Notes: a model not told the origin generated them from the sequence alone. 64,000 nucleotides of DNA from Lysobacter_I brunescens (GCF_042677005.1 NZ_JBHTIF010000001.1:558001-622000), one strand, 5' to 3'. Positions 50,030 through 61,300 are shown, numbered from the stretch's first letter. Translations and numbers: made by a program.

Positions 50030-52639
50030 TCAGTTGACCGTGCAGTTGAGGGTGATCGTCACAGCACCGCCATTGGGCAGCGTCGGCACCGTGGCTCCCG
50101 CACCCTGCAGGGCGGTCACCAGGGCGGCACCAGTCGGCACCGGGCAAACCGCGCCGCCGGACGCGGCGCAGGTCGCGGTCGCGCAGGTCAGGTTGCTCGG
50201 CGCCGGATCGGTGATGATCGCGCCGTTGGCAGCGTCCGGACCGAGGTTGCTCACGGTGATCGTGTAGGTGGTCGGCGTACCGGAGACCACCGTGTCCGCA
50301 GCCTGGTCGACTTCGCCGTTCTGCCCGGGGGTGTTGGTCTTGGTCAGGCGCAGGTCGGCCTGGGCGTTGCGGGTATTGGTGAAGGTGCAGGTCAGGTCGT
50401 CGCCCGCCACGGCGGTCACGTTGAACGTGGTGCCGCTGCCCGAGGGCGTCTGCCCGCCAGACAGCGCATTCGTACAGGCATAGGTCGTGGCGTAGTTCGC
50501 GAGGTTCGCGCCAGACGCGCCGGCCTCGCTGAAGGTGTAGCTGGCGCCGACCGCACCCGGGTTGAGCGTCGCCACGCCGGTCGCCGTGTTGCCCGCGCCT
50601 GTGGTGGTCACCGAGGCCGGCCCGCCGGTGCCGGCGATGCTCAGCGTGAACTGGTCGCCCGCATTGAAGCGGCCGCTCGGCAGCGCCTTCTGCAGGCGAA
50701 GGATCGGCAGTTTGTCGTTGGTGAAATTGCAGGTGAAGCTGATGCTGGCCGCGACCTCGGCACCGGTGATGGTGTAGGTGCTGCCGCTGAGGCTGCCGAC
50801 GGTGGCGGCACTGGCGTTGACGCAGGTCGCACCGGTCAGCGACCAGCCGGCAGGCAGGCTGCTTTCGTTGATGGTCACCGCCGTGGTCGGCGCGACGATG
50901 GTGAACACCTGCGTGCCCGCCGTACCGGTATCGCCATCGACCTGGGTCGGCGTGTTCGCGGCCGCGGTGGTCACGGTGCCGGTGGTCTGCACGGTGTTGG
51001 TCAGGGTGAAGCCGAACGGCCCGCCCGCACCGCCGACGGTGATCTTGCGCAGGGTGAGCGTGCGCCCGACCTGGAACTGGTAGTCCTCGACTTCGCCGCT
51101 CTGCACGGTGCCCGTCGGCGTGTTGCAGTTGTCCAGCGCGGTATTGTTGGTGCAGACGCGGAAGCGGGCGAAGGTCGGGCCGATCGCCGCGCCCAGCGGC
51201 ACCACGATGTTGAGGTTCACGGTGCCCACGGCCACGGCCTGCGCGGTGACCATCTGTTCGCCGGCGTCGTTGAAGTCGCCGTCGACGTTCCAGTCGAACC
51301 AGGCGCTGAGGAAGCCCGAGCCGTTCTGGATGCTCACAGGGACCACGGTCGTCTGCCCGATCGGCAGCAGCGGCACGAGGGTCACACCGTCTTCGTCGTC
51401 GGTGTTGTTGACGTCGTCGCCGGTGGCGGTGGCATTGTTGAGCAGCGAGGCATCGGCGTCGACCGTCGCACCGAGGCGGATGCCGGTGACGGTGTGCGTC
51501 GGATTGCCGTAGCTGATCGGCGCATCGGGCACGTCGGCGTTGTCGGATTCGAGCAGGAAGGAGGCGTTGGTGCCGCCGTAGACCAGCGTGGCCGCCGCCC
51601 CGGCAGCCTGCAGCGTATAGAGACTGCCCGGCGTGGCGCCGCCATTGCGGAAGTACGCACCACCGGTGAAACCGTTCGGCTCGTCATTGATGTTGCCATT
51701 GGGCGTGTCGTACTGGCCTGCGGCATTGGTGACCGATGGCGTGGCCAGCGCGACGTGGCCTGCCGGCAGGGTGAACCCTGCGACGCTGCTGTTGGCGCCC
51801 GTCACCAGCTTGCCATCGTCGGCTTCATCCGGTGCCTGACCAGCATCGTAGGCGGCCGGTGCCAGGCTGTAGTTGCCGGGCGTACCGGTGGTCACCTGCG
51901 CCGTCGCGGTGGCGTTGCGCACGAAACCGGTGACCGTCTGTTCGACGTTCTGGAACACCGATGCGATCACCATCGCATCATCGCCTGCTCCGGAGGGCGT
52001 GGTGACGTCGGGGAAGGAAATGCTGACGGTCCCCGATGCGGCACCACCAAGCAAGGTGTTGATCTCGTTCTCGAACAGCACGATGTGGAAGCTGCTGACG
52101 CTGAAGAACGCCGTGCCGGCGGGCGAACCGGTCGGCGAGGTGCTGATGGTGATGAAACGGGTGTCGCCGCTGGGCGTGCCACCGATCACGAGGGCATTCT
52201 GCTTGTTGATCGTCCCGCCGGGGCCGATGACCTGCGCGGTGATCTGGTTGTTTGTGGTGGTGGCCGGCGGCGTACCGACGCGGGGCTCCGGCCAGTTGTC
52301 GCCCAACCCGGTGCCGGCGACATTGCCGCTCGTGCACAGCAATCCGGACGTGTCCGCAGGCGAACAGTGATCGCGCTCGAACGAGCCCCAGATGAACAGG
52401 GCACGATTCTTTCCGCTGGGAATGTTGAAACTCGCGATCGTCGGCTTGCCCGAGGCACCCGCCCCGGTAGCAGTGGCGGACTGGGTGTTGAGCTGCTGTA
52501 CCTGCGCGGCCTGCGCGATCGGCATGACCAGCAACATGACTGCCGCGAGCATGAGGATTCGCCAGCCGGACGGTCGCGGCGCGATCGACGCACGCCGTTC
52601 CGGACAATGGGCGAGGACTGCTCGTGCATTCAGTTGCAT
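50030..52639 (-). CDS. Secreted GEVED- and DUF11-domain surface protein
   Basis: This 869 aa exported protein has a signal peptide (about 1-44, after a basic 25-residue n-region), an N-terminal beta domain (50-380), a GEVED module (about 440-530, ending GEVEDYQFQVG), two prealbumin/SpaA-like repeats with paired Cys (about 530-745), and a C-terminal DUF11 module (about 755-869). The last 110 residues are nearly identical to those of the 52995-54581 protein. It has no membrane anchor or sorting signal that I can see. It is probably an adhesin or matrix protein. It is the last gene of the minus-strand surface cluster but has a separate upstream region. Confidence 0.88.
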   Translation of the reverse strand: MQLNARAVLAHCPERRASIAPRPSGWRILMLAAVMLLVMPIAQAAQVQQLNTQSATATGAGASGKPTIASFNIPSGKNRALFIWGSFERDHCSPADTSGLLCTSGNVAGTGLGDNWPEPRVGTPPATTTNNQITAQVIGPGGTINKQNALVIGGTPSGDTRFITISTSPTGSPAGTAFFSVSSFHIVLFENEINTLLGGAASGTVSISFPDVTTPSGAGDDAMVIASVFQNVEQTVTGFVRNATATAQVTTGTPGNYSLAPAAYDAGQAPDEADDGKLVTGANSSVAGFTLPAGHVALATPSVTNAAGQYDTPNGNINDEPNGFTGGAYFRNGGATPGSLYTLQAAGAAATLVYGGTNASFLLESDNADVPDAPISYGNPTHTVTGIRLGATVDADASLLNNATATGDDVNNTDDEDGVTLVPLLPIGQTTVVPVSIQNGSGFLSAWFDWNVDGDFNDAGEQMVTAQAVAVGTVNLNIVVPLGAAIGPTFARFRVCTNNTALDNCNTPTGTVQSGEVEDYQFQVGRTLTLRKITVGGAGGPFGFTLTNTVQTTGTVTTAAANTPTQVDGDTGTAGTQVFTIVAPTTAVTINESSLPAGWSLTGATCVNASAATVGSLSGSTYTITGAEVAASISFTCNFTNDKLPILRLQKALPSGRFNAGDQFTLSIAGTGGPASVTTTGAGNTATGVATLNPGAVGASYTFSEAGASGANLANYATTYACTNALSGGQTPSGSGTTFNVTAVAGDDLTCTFTNTRNAQADLRLTKTNTPGQNGEVDQAADTVVSGTPTTYTITVSNLGPDAANGAIITDPAPSNLTCATATCAASGGAVCPVPTGAALVTALQGAGATVPTLPNGGAVTITLNCTVN

Positions 52640-52944
52640 GGAGACACCCCGGTAACGTTGACGTTCCCAACATCAGGACCTTGCGGCCCGCATGAGCCTG
52701 ACGGATGCGCAGTGCCGGAGCCGGGAATCCGACTTCCGTGACTGCCCGCATCCGCACCCTGCCGTCCCTGCACCTTACGGCGCAGGCGGTATCACATTCA
52801 TGCTGTTACGTCTGACAGGATAGACCATCCGCAGCGGAATGGTTGCCGCTCATCGGAAGCATGGCACCCCATTGCAGGTTGCACGACCCTGGGCTTCCGA
52901 GGCCATGCCTCGATGATCGCCCGCCAGCGGATCGCGCAAAAGAA
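52640..52944. other. Intergenic region between two DUF11 genes
   Basis: Together with the terminator, 355 bp separate the two genes. It holds the probable promoter of the GEVED/DUF11 gene in a less GC-rich stretch around 52,790-52,840 (ATCACATTCATGCTGTTACG). No open frame longer than shadows and no RNA gene was recognised. Confidence 0.5.
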
Positions 52945-52966
52945 ACGGGGCCCCGAAGGGCCCCGT
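52945..52966 (-). terminator. Rho-independent terminator of the DUF11 gene
   Basis: Read on the minus strand, ACGGGGCCC-TTCG-GGGCCCCGT is a perfect 9-bp stem with a stable tetraloop, followed by TTCTTTTGCG. It begins 28 bp after the stop of the 52995-54581 gene and is the most canonical terminator in the window. Confidence 0.92.
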
Positions 52967-52994
52967 CCTCATCGCAACCGCGCCACGACCAGAC

Positions 52995-54581
52995 TCACTG
53001 GACGGTGCAGTTCAGGGTGAAGGTCACGGACCCGCCGTTGGGCAGGGTGGGCACGGTGGCGCCGGCGCCCTGCAGCGCGGTCACCAGCGCGGCGCCGGTC
53101 GGCACCGGGCAGACCGCACCGCCTGCGGCGCTGCAGGTCGCGGTGGTGCAGTTGAGGTTGGTCGGCGCCGGATCGGTGACCACGGCGCCGTTCGCCGCAT
53201 TCGGACCGTTGTTGGTCACGGTGATCGCATAGTTGCTCGGCGCACCAGAGACCACGGTGTCCGCAGCCTGGTCGACATTGCCGTTCGCACCCGGCGTGTT
53301 GGTCTTGGTCAGCACCAGGTCGGCATTGGGCACCGGCACGTTCGCGACGACCTGATTGTTCGGCGCCGAGCCCACGCTGCCGCCGTTGCGGTCGTTGACC
53401 GCGCCGGTCTGGCCGGTGAAGGTCACCTGCGTCTGGCCACCGCCCGCAGGCAGCACGTAGTTGAAGCTGCACGCGATCTGGTTGTTCGGTGCGATCGGGC
53501 TCAGGCCGGCAGGCGGAACCGGAATCGCCGGCACGCAGTTGAGCGCGGAGATCGTGCCCGCGCTGGCGGTCGGCGTGCAGGTCGGCGAGTAGGCGATGTT
53601 CGGGCCCTGGTTGGTGCAGGTCAGCGTGGCCGAATAATTGGTCCCCGGCACGATGGAAGCCGGGAGGCCGGAGAAAGCCGGGGTCATATCGGAGACTTCG
53701 CCCGAGAGAGCGAACATCCAACCCTCCGCGCCATTGGTCGGCCAGGCCGTGGCATCACTGGAACGCATGTACATGCGCAGGTACACGCGAGTGATCGCGG
53801 TGCCCGTGACATGAACCGAGCCGCACGCGCCCGAATTGGCCACGTTGCAGTTCGCCGCAGGCGTGGCGACCAGATGATTGATCTGGTTGCCGGCGACGCC
53901 GAACGCGGCGTTGCCCGACAGGCGCGCAATACCGGTGGCACCGATCGAGCTGCCTGGCACCAGGTCGAACTCCGCAGTGAAGTTCTTGCCGCCGGCGTTG
54001 CCGCCGAGACCGGCGATATGCAGCACCAGGTTCGAGACCGGCACGTTGAGGTCGATCCGCAGGTCGGCGAACTGGAAACGACCACTCGCAGGAGATCCTG
54101 CGGCCAGCAGGCCGTTGGTGCGGAACTCGAACTGGGCGGCGTGGTTGGTCGCGACTGCGATACCTGTGCCTGCGGTCACCGTGGGCAGCGAAGTGAACTG
54201 CGCACTCTGGCCACCACCGAGGAAGTTCATCGCGGCGTAGTGCGGGTCGCCTGCGAAGGTGCCGCCGATCATGGCGCCGTTGGCGGCGAAATTGGTGGCA
54301 TTCGCGAACTGCTGGTTGAGGATCGTCAGCGTCGCCGTCGGCGTGGTGGCACCGACCGCAGCGAAGGTGTTGCCGCCCGGATTGTCGGTGTTGTTCTGGA
54401 GGGTGATGGTCAACGGCCCCTGGAACGGAGGCGTCGCCGCCGTACTGGCACCCGCCGAATTCATTTCGATGGCGCGCTGCGCGAACACATGCCCAGGGAG
54501 AAGAAGCAGAGCCGCGAGAGATGCGGTTGCAGCCAATCGCTTGCGGAAGGAAGTGCGTGGGTCGACTATGGTCTTGTGCAT
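52995..54581 (-). CDS. Secreted DUF11-domain protein
   Basis: This 528 aa exported protein has a signal peptide (about 1-35, HVFAQ), an N-terminal beta-sandwich (40-300) with a single disulfide-like Cys pair (CNVANSGACGS), a DUF11-like module (about 305-410) and a second DUF11 module at the C-terminus (about 415-528: DLVLTKTNTPGANGNVDQAA to TLNCTVQ). It shares this C-terminal module almost residue for residue with the 50030-52639 protein. The ATG at 54581 starts the signal peptide; the long upstream frame is a shadow of the barrel gene. It lies 83 bp after the outer-membrane barrel gene and probably belongs to that operon. Confidence 0.88.
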   Translation of the reverse strand: MHKTIVDPRTSFRKRLAATASLAALLLLPGHVFAQRAIEMNSAGASTAATPPFQGPLTITLQNNTDNPGGNTFAAVGATTPTATLTILNQQFANATNFAANGAMIGGTFAGDPHYAAMNFLGGGQSAQFTSLPTVTAGTGIAVATNHAAQFEFRTNGLLAAGSPASGRFQFADLRIDLNVPVSNLVLHIAGLGGNAGGKNFTAEFDLVPGSSIGATGIARLSGNAAFGVAGNQINHLVATPAANCNVANSGACGSVHVTGTAITRVYLRMYMRSSDATAWPTNGAEGWMFALSGEVSDMTPAFSGLPASIVPGTNYSATLTCTNQGPNIAYSPTCTPTASAGTISALNCVPAIPVPPAGLSPIAPNNQIACSFNYVLPAGGGQTQVTFTGQTGAVNDRNGGSVGSAPNNQVVANVPVPNADLVLTKTNTPGANGNVDQAADTVVSGAPSNYAITVTNNGPNAANGAVVTDPAPTNLNCTTATCSAAGGAVCPVPTGAALVTALQGAGATVPTLPNGGSVTFTLNCTVQ

Positions 54582-54664
54582 GTTCACTTCTTGTTCTTGA
54601 GGCTGAGCGGTTCCGTGCCGTGCGCAATCCATGCGCACGGCTCCGTGGAATCGATGGGAAAGGA

Positions 54665-57600
54665 TCAGTACCAGCCGACCAGATTCACGAACCATCCCTT
54701 GTGGTCGTAATCGAAGTCGGTGAGGTCGTCGCTGAACTCGGTGAAGTTGTAGCCCACGCCGAGGCGCAGGTTCTTGCCGAGGTTGCGATCGATGCCGAAC
54801 AGGAAGCCCTGGCGGTCGCCGCCGTCCTTCACGCCGAGCCAGCGGTACTCGGCCAGCGTGTGCCAGTTGTCTGCGAAGGCGTAGCGGCCCTGGATCGCGG
54901 CGAAGGTCGCGCCCGAATCCGCCCATTGCCCGCTCAGGCGACCGAAGCGCACCTCGCCTTCGCGACGCAGCAGCTTGCCGGCGAATTCCCACTGCACGTT
55001 CGGCTTGTAGATGCCTTCGAGCGAGAGCACCTGGCTGCGCTGGTCGTAGTTGGCGACGTTGTCGCCCACCTGCTGCAGCGCGGACACGTCGTACAGATAG
55101 GTGTAGCGACCGAGCAGCGCCCACTTGCCGGAATCGAACGGCCGGTAGGCGAAGCCGAAGTTGCCTTCGATGAACTTCGCGCCCGCGGTGGCCAGCAGGT
55201 CGTCGGTGGTCTTCGAGTAATTGAAGCGCGCCGCGATCCGCCAGCTGTCGTTGAGCTTGTGCGTGAAGTTGTTGGTCGTCACCCACTGCGTGCGCTCTTC
55301 GGCGCCGCTGTCATCGCGCCACTCCAGCTTGCTCTGCCACTGCGTGTCGTTGGAACTGCGGCCGGCGCTGACGCTGATCGCGCGGCGGTCGACATTGCCG
55401 ACGTCGCGGTCGAGGTTGGCGTTCTGCAGCGTGAAACCCAGGGTCCAGCCCACGCCCGGATAGAAATCCATGCCGAAGGTATGCGCGAGGCCGGACTCGT
55501 TCGGCGCCTTGAGGAACTGGCTTTCGTTGAACAGGTTCACCTGGTTCGACAGGCGCCAGCGCTGGCCCAGCGTCCAGCCAGAGTTGAGGCGGTCGTTGAA
55601 CAGCGGATCGTAGTCGGTCTTGTCGGTCGAATAGGTGTAGCGGCCGTAGACGGTGTGCTCCGGACTGATCCGGTATTCGCCGTTGATCTGCGCCGCGTCG
55701 CCGCGATCGCCGCTGGTCACTTCCGCACCGATGCTCGACAGGTCGCCGAACAGGTACTTGGCGCCGAGGGTCAGCGCGTCGTTGTCGGCGTAGCGGCCGT
55801 CGTCGTCGTCCACCGTGAACTGCGCGGTGCCGTAGACATCGAGGCTGCTGCCGAAGCGGTGCGTGTACTGCAGCGCGGCGAGCAGGCCGGCGGCTTCGCC
55901 GAGCAGACGCTGCTCTTCGACGCGACGCAGCTCGGCCGACAGACGATTGTGGTCGTTGATCCGCCATTCGCCGGTGACCTGCGCCTGGATCAGCGCATCG
56001 GTGCCGCGTTCGGCGCGGCTGTAGCGGCCGCGGACGTTCACGTTCGGCGCGAACTGGCCCAGCACTTCGGCGCCGTGTTCGCGGATCTCCTGGCCGCGAT
56101 CGAAGCGGCCGACCGAGAAGCCGGCGTCGACCTTGCGCCACCAGGCGCCGGCCGACCAGTCGAGATCTGTCCAGCCCAGTTCCTGGAAGTTGACCCGGGC
56201 CTCGACCGCACGCGCATCGCCTTCACGCGGACCGGTGACCGGATTGAGCTCGGTGAAGCTCAGGCCGCCGTTGTCGGAATAGAAGATCGGCGCGCTGGTC
56301 GCTTCGGTGCGGCTCTGTTCGAGCTTGAGGTAGGTGCCGCGACCGGCCTGCAACGTGAGGTCCAGGCCCTTCAGCGAGTAGTCCTCGCCGGCGCGGTTCT
56401 CGTCGATCCAGGTGGCGCCGACGGCGACATGGTTGCCGAACCAGTGCTTGCCGCGGAAGCCCATCGTGGTGTCGTCGGCGTCGAAGCCGTTGGGCACGAA
56501 TTCGTAGTCGACCAGCAGCACCTGCGCGAAGCCGTCGAGCGGCGCGTCGCGGGTGAGCGTGGGGATGTTCTCGCGGGTGATCTGCGCCAGCGGACGGGTC
56601 AGCAGCAGGCGGCCCTGGAACTCGTCGATCTCGTAGTCGGCGCCGCGCGCGAGGTCGATCCGGCGCTCGACGCGACCGGTCGTGTTGTCGCGCACTTCCA
56701 GGACGACCTTGTCCGAACCGGGCAGCACGTCGGTGTGCTTGAGGTAGTAGAGGCTACCGCCGGTGCCGAGGAATTCGCTGTGGCCCGGTGCGGTCTGCGC
56801 CTCGGAGCCGAAGGCCTTGATCTGCGTGCCGGCCTCGCCGAGGTCGGTCGCGCGACGCGAGCGCCAGCTCAGCGCGGCGCCGTAGAGCGAACGCGAATAC
56901 TGGCCGTACTCGGTGCCGGTGACGCCGGTGTTGAAGTTGCCCCACAGCGCCTGGTTCTTGTCCCAGTCGACGCGGACATACAGCCGGCCCATGGTGTCGA
57001 CATCGCGGTAGGTCGTGGAATCGTCGCCGTAGACCGGATAATAGGCATCCGGGTCGAGGCGGCGGAACACGTCCTGCGGATCGGCGTCCCAGAAGCCGTC
57101 GAACAGGTCGCGCAGTTCGCGCTCCTGGGTGTCGGCCTGGGCGGTGATCAGGTATTTGCCCTTGACCTTGCCCTTGAGATAGAAGGCCAGGCGACCATCG
57201 ATCAGGAAGCTGTCGTCGTAGCGATCGTCGCCGGCCAGCGGTTCGATCGAACCGGACACGCTGTTGCCCGACGCGGTGAAGTCGGCGATCGCGACGGCGA
57301 ACATGTACTTGCCGCTGACGTCGATGTCGAGGCGTTCGCGCGCGGCCTGCTGGTCGCGGCCGCTGGCTTCGATGTCGAACTGGTGGCGACCCACGGGCAC
57401 CAGGTACTCGGCGACGAGCTTGCGCTGCAGGTCGACAGGATGGCTCTGGCCGTTGATGCGCACGGCCATGCCGTCGGGAATGTCGCGTCCCTGAATGCGG
57501 ATGCGCGAGCCGTAGATCGGGATGTTCTGCTGGCGCAGCGAGTTCTCGCCGAACACGCCTTCGACCAGGCTGCGCTGTTCCGCTTCCTCGGCGCTCATCG

Positions 57601-58375
57601 CCGTGCCGGTGCTGCGCTCGACCGAGTTGCGCAGGACCTGGTTGCCGCGCTCGACTTCCTCCGGGCGCACCAGCTGCAGGCGGCGCGGGAAGGTTTCGTC
57701 GTAGCTGCCGTCGGCACCGTAGGCGCGCACCAGGTACAGCAGTTCGTCGCCGGCCTGCGGCTGGTAGCCGCCCGGCAGGGTGCCGTCCCACTGCACTTCA
57801 CTGACGCCAGCGACCGGCAGGTCGACCTTGGCCAGCGGCGACACCAGGTCGGCGTCGGTGGCGCGGAAGACCAGCACTTCGGCGCGCTGGATGAAGGCCG
57901 GATAGTTGTTGTACGCGTAGAACCGCACCGGCTTGGTGATGCGGCTGCCGTCGAACGGCACCAGCGACGGCGCGGACACGTTGAACTGCGGCTGGCCGAG
58001 GTTGGGATCCTCAGTCGCCCAGATCACGCCGCCACCGGGCAGGTCGGTCGACCAGCGGCCGATCGCCATCGCCTGGCCGGGCTGGAGGTTGTATTCCCAC
58101 TTCGAATCGATGCGCTCGGCCTCGACCGTCACGCGACGGTCGGGCTGCAGCGTGGTCGAGTCGGCACGTTCGCTGATCGCGTTCGTGACCGGACGCTGTT
58201 CGCCGCGGGTGCGCACCTTGAACAGCACGCCCTCGCTGGATTCGCAGCCGGCATCGCCGCATTGCGTGGCGTCTGCCGGTGGCGCGGCCTGCGCCGGGTC
58301 CTGTGCGACGGCCTGGGTGGCCATGCCGCTGGCGAGGATGCCGATCAGGGTGTAGTCGAGCAGTTTCATCTTCAT
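54665..58375 (-). CDS. Large outer-membrane beta-barrel protein of the DUF11 cluster
   Basis: This 1236 aa protein has a signal peptide (about 1-26, AVAQ), a periplasmic part with Ig-like folds (about 30-370, including RIRIQGRDIPDGMAVRINGQ) and a long C-terminal barrel (about 380-1236) of alternating strands ending in a terminal Tyr (FVNLVGWY), as expected for BAM substrates. Segments such as YDDSFLIDGRLAFYLKGKVKG and YYPVYGDDSTTYRDVDTMG recur in a family found beside giant DUF11/OmpA proteins. It may export or anchor the giant protein encoded just upstream. The ATG at 58375 follows AGGGG; a GTG overlapping the upstream stop (58390) is the alternative. The genes are coupled. Confidence 0.88.
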   Translation of the reverse strand: MKMKLLDYTLIGILASGMATQAVAQDPAQAAPPADATQCGDAGCESSEGVLFKVRTRGEQRPVTNAISERADSTTLQPDRRVTVEAERIDSKWEYNLQPGQAMAIGRWSTDLPGGGVIWATEDPNLGQPQFNVSAPSLVPFDGSRITKPVRFYAYNNYPAFIQRAEVLVFRATDADLVSPLAKVDLPVAGVSEVQWDGTLPGGYQPQAGDELLYLVRAYGADGSYDETFPRRLQLVRPEEVERGNQVLRNSVERSTGTAMSAEEAEQRSLVEGVFGENSLRQQNIPIYGSRIRIQGRDIPDGMAVRINGQSHPVDLQRKLVAEYLVPVGRHQFDIEASGRDQQAARERLDIDVSGKYMFAVAIADFTASGNSVSGSIEPLAGDDRYDDSFLIDGRLAFYLKGKVKGKYLITAQADTQERELRDLFDGFWDADPQDVFRRLDPDAYYPVYGDDSTTYRDVDTMGRLYVRVDWDKNQALWGNFNTGVTGTEYGQYSRSLYGAALSWRSRRATDLGEAGTQIKAFGSEAQTAPGHSEFLGTGGSLYYLKHTDVLPGSDKVVLEVRDNTTGRVERRIDLARGADYEIDEFQGRLLLTRPLAQITRENIPTLTRDAPLDGFAQVLLVDYEFVPNGFDADDTTMGFRGKHWFGNHVAVGATWIDENRAGEDYSLKGLDLTLQAGRGTYLKLEQSRTEATSAPIFYSDNGGLSFTELNPVTGPREGDARAVEARVNFQELGWTDLDWSAGAWWRKVDAGFSVGRFDRGQEIREHGAEVLGQFAPNVNVRGRYSRAERGTDALIQAQVTGEWRINDHNRLSAELRRVEEQRLLGEAAGLLAALQYTHRFGSSLDVYGTAQFTVDDDDGRYADNDALTLGAKYLFGDLSSIGAEVTSGDRGDAAQINGEYRISPEHTVYGRYTYSTDKTDYDPLFNDRLNSGWTLGQRWRLSNQVNLFNESQFLKAPNESGLAHTFGMDFYPGVGWTLGFTLQNANLDRDVGNVDRRAISVSAGRSSNDTQWQSKLEWRDDSGAEERTQWVTTNNFTHKLNDSWRIAARFNYSKTTDDLLATAGAKFIEGNFGFAYRPFDSGKWALLGRYTYLYDVSALQQVGDNVANYDQRSQVLSLEGIYKPNVQWEFAGKLLRREGEVRFGRLSGQWADSGATFAAIQGRYAFADNWHTLAEYRWLGVKDGGDRQGFLFGIDRNLGKNLRLGVGYNFTEFSDDLTDFDYDHKGWFVNLVGWY

Positions 58376-58386
58376 GTCGGCGCCCC

Positions 58387-61300
58387 TCACTGACCGTTCA
58401 TGCCGGCAGGGGCTGCCGGATCCACGTTGAAATCGACCTTCACACCGTTGCGCATCTCTGCCGGCAACGCTTCCGCGATGGCCTCCTGGACTGCCTTGGC
58501 GCGGCGCATGCCGAGCGCCACGTTGTGCTCTTCCGAACCGCGCTTGTCGGCATGGCCGACCACCGCGACCCGCGTCGTGCCGATCTCCGCCATGTACTCG
58601 GCGATGCGACGGATCAGCGGCAGGTACTCCGCCTTGATCTCGGCGCTGTCGGTCTCGAACAGGAACGTGCCGATCAGCGGCCAGTCCATCACGCCCACCA
58701 CCGTGCTCGCCGGCTCCTGCGGATTGGCGCGCACGCTGATCCGCAGGGCGGAGGCGACGGCCGGCGGCAGCTTCGCCACCAGCGCGTCGCGCACCGCGAC
58801 CGCACGCTCGAACGCGAGCAGGTCGCTGTCGCCTTCGGCGGCGACGATCACCTCGCCGCCTCCGAACTTCTGCGTCGTCTCGGCCATCCTGTCGATCGCC
58901 TCGCGGTACTCGGGGCGGATCTCGGCGCTGCCCGGCGCGAACATCACCGAACCAAGCTCCATCTCCACCGCCTTCGTGCCGCCCTCGAACGTGCCCTGCA
59001 CCAGCTTCACGCCGAAGTCAAAGCGCGCCGGCAGGCCCGGGGTCACGCGCTTCACCAGCGGGTTGTCCGTGGTGAAGGTGGTGCCCGGCGGCAGCGTGGC
59101 CGGATCGACCTTGAGGATGATGTTGCGACCGCGTTCCCAGCGTCCGCCGTTCATGCCGGTCAGATGGTAGCGGCCGTACTGGTCGGTCTCGACCAGGATG
59201 CCTTCCACCGTCGCGATGCGCACGCCCGGAACGCCGCGTTCGCCTTCGTCCTGCAGGCCGTTGCCATTGGTGTCGTTGAACACCGAACCGACGATCAGCG
59301 ATTCCTCCAGCATCGGGTCGCCCGTCAGCTGCACGTCGGCCGTGGCCACGTTCGAAACCACCGAACCGTTGTCCTCGACCACCGCACTGTTGGTGTGAAT
59401 GCCCGGGCGGACGCCCGCGCCCACGCGCAGCAGGTAGGTGATCGTGGCGCGACCCTCGGACGCGATGTCGATGCGGTCGACGCGGATCGGATACGTCCCG
59501 ACCAGGCGACCGGCGTTGTCGGCATCGGCGACCGTCAGCGAGCCCTCGACGTAGGTGAAGCCCGCCGGCGGCGTGTCGATCATCGTGCCGTCGACCACCG
59601 GGGTCTGGCTCGTGTTCTGCATCGTCACCGTGTAGCGCACCAGGTCGCCGACCTTCACGTCGCGCGGCGAAGCCACCTTGGTCACGCGGACCGTCGCCGG
59701 CGCCGCATTGATCGTGACCACCGCCGTGCTGGACGAGCTGACCGACTGCGCCGAGCCGACCGACGTGCCCGTGGCCGTGACCACGTTGTCGAGGGTCGGT
59801 CCGACCGTCGTGATGTCGCTGTCCTGCACGGTGTAGGTGTAGCTGTTGCAGGTCGCGCTCTGGCCCGGGGCCAGGGTCGTCGGCGTGCAGGTCAGCGCGA
59901 CCGGCGTGCGGCCTTCCAGGCTGTCCATCACCGAGTTCAGCGTCATGGTCACATTGCCGGTGTTGGTCACCGTCACCGCATAGGTGATCACGTCGCCGAC
60001 ATCCGCCGCACCCGCCACGCCGCCATCGCTGGTCAGCGTCGCCGTCTTGGTGGCGCTGATCGCCGGGTTGCGCGCGATCAGCGTGGTCACGGTCGCCGTC
60101 ACCGGCGTCGTGATCGTCGTCGAGGTCACCGACGCGGTATTGACGATCTGGCCAGCGTCGACGTCGCTCTGCAGCACGACGTAGGTACCGGTCAGCACGC
60201 AGGTGCCGCCCGGCGCCACGCTCGCGCAGGTCGCGCTGTTCGGCGTCAGCATCGGATCGCTCACCACCACGTTGGTCTGGGTGGTGTTGCCGGTGTTGGT
60301 CGCGGTCACGGTGTAGGTGATCGTCGAACCAGCGGTGAGGCTGCCGGTCGGCTGCGCCTTGACCAGCGACAGCGACGGGCTCTGGGACAGCGGCGTGCTC
60401 GTCGTCGACGGCGGCGAAGTCGTGCTGCCACCGCCCGGCGTCGAACCGGTCACCGTCGCGCTGTTGTTCACCACGCCCGCATCCACTTCCGCCTGCGTGA
60501 TCGTGTGCACGCCCGTGCAGGTCGTGCTCGCGCCCGGCGCCAGCGTCGTCACCAGGCAGGTCGCACCCGGCGCATCCAGCTGCACGTCGTTCACCACCAG
60601 ACCCGTGACCGTCACGTTGCCCGTGTTCGTCGCCAGGAAGCTGTAGGCGATCGTCGAACCGGCCGTGTTGCCCGACGGCGTGCCCGCCGTCTTCACCACG
60701 GTCAGGCTCGGCTGCGCGGTCACCACGATGGTCGCGATGGCGGTATCGCAGTTCGTCGGATTCAGCACTTCGCAGATCGTGTACGGATAGGTGTACGTGC
60801 CCGCTTCGGTGTTCGGCGCGATCGTGATCGTGCCATCGGCGTTCATCACGATGCTGCCCGAGGTCGGCGTCGGTGCCGCACCCGGGGTCAGCGTGGCGTT
60901 GCCGCCCACGCCCACCGTCACCGCACCGCCGTTCAGCGTGTCGTTCGCCAGCACCGAGGCCGTCGTCGCACCCACCAGGCCATCCACGGCAGGGTAGTTG
61001 TCGTCCACCGCATCGATCGGCGCCGCATCCACCGTGACCGTCACCGTCGTCGTGCTGCAGTTCGTCGGATTCAGCTGCTCGCACAGCGTGTACGTGATCG
61101 TGTACGTACCGGCCGGCGTACCTGCAGGCACGTCCACCAGACCCGTCGCCGGATTCAGCACCGGCACCGGACCGCCGCCGATCGGCGTCGCCGCGATCAC
61201 ATCGGTGATCGTGGTGTCAGCCAGTGTCGCCGGATTTCCGTTGAGCGTGTCGTTCACCAGCACGTTGATGACGCCCGTGGCACCCGTGGAGCCATTGATG

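Noticed and set aside
54521..58393. Open frame of 1290 codons on the plus strand
   Set aside because: It is antisense to the outer-membrane barrel gene, whose minus-strand product has a signal peptide and beta-barrel pattern. The plus-strand product has no coherent features.
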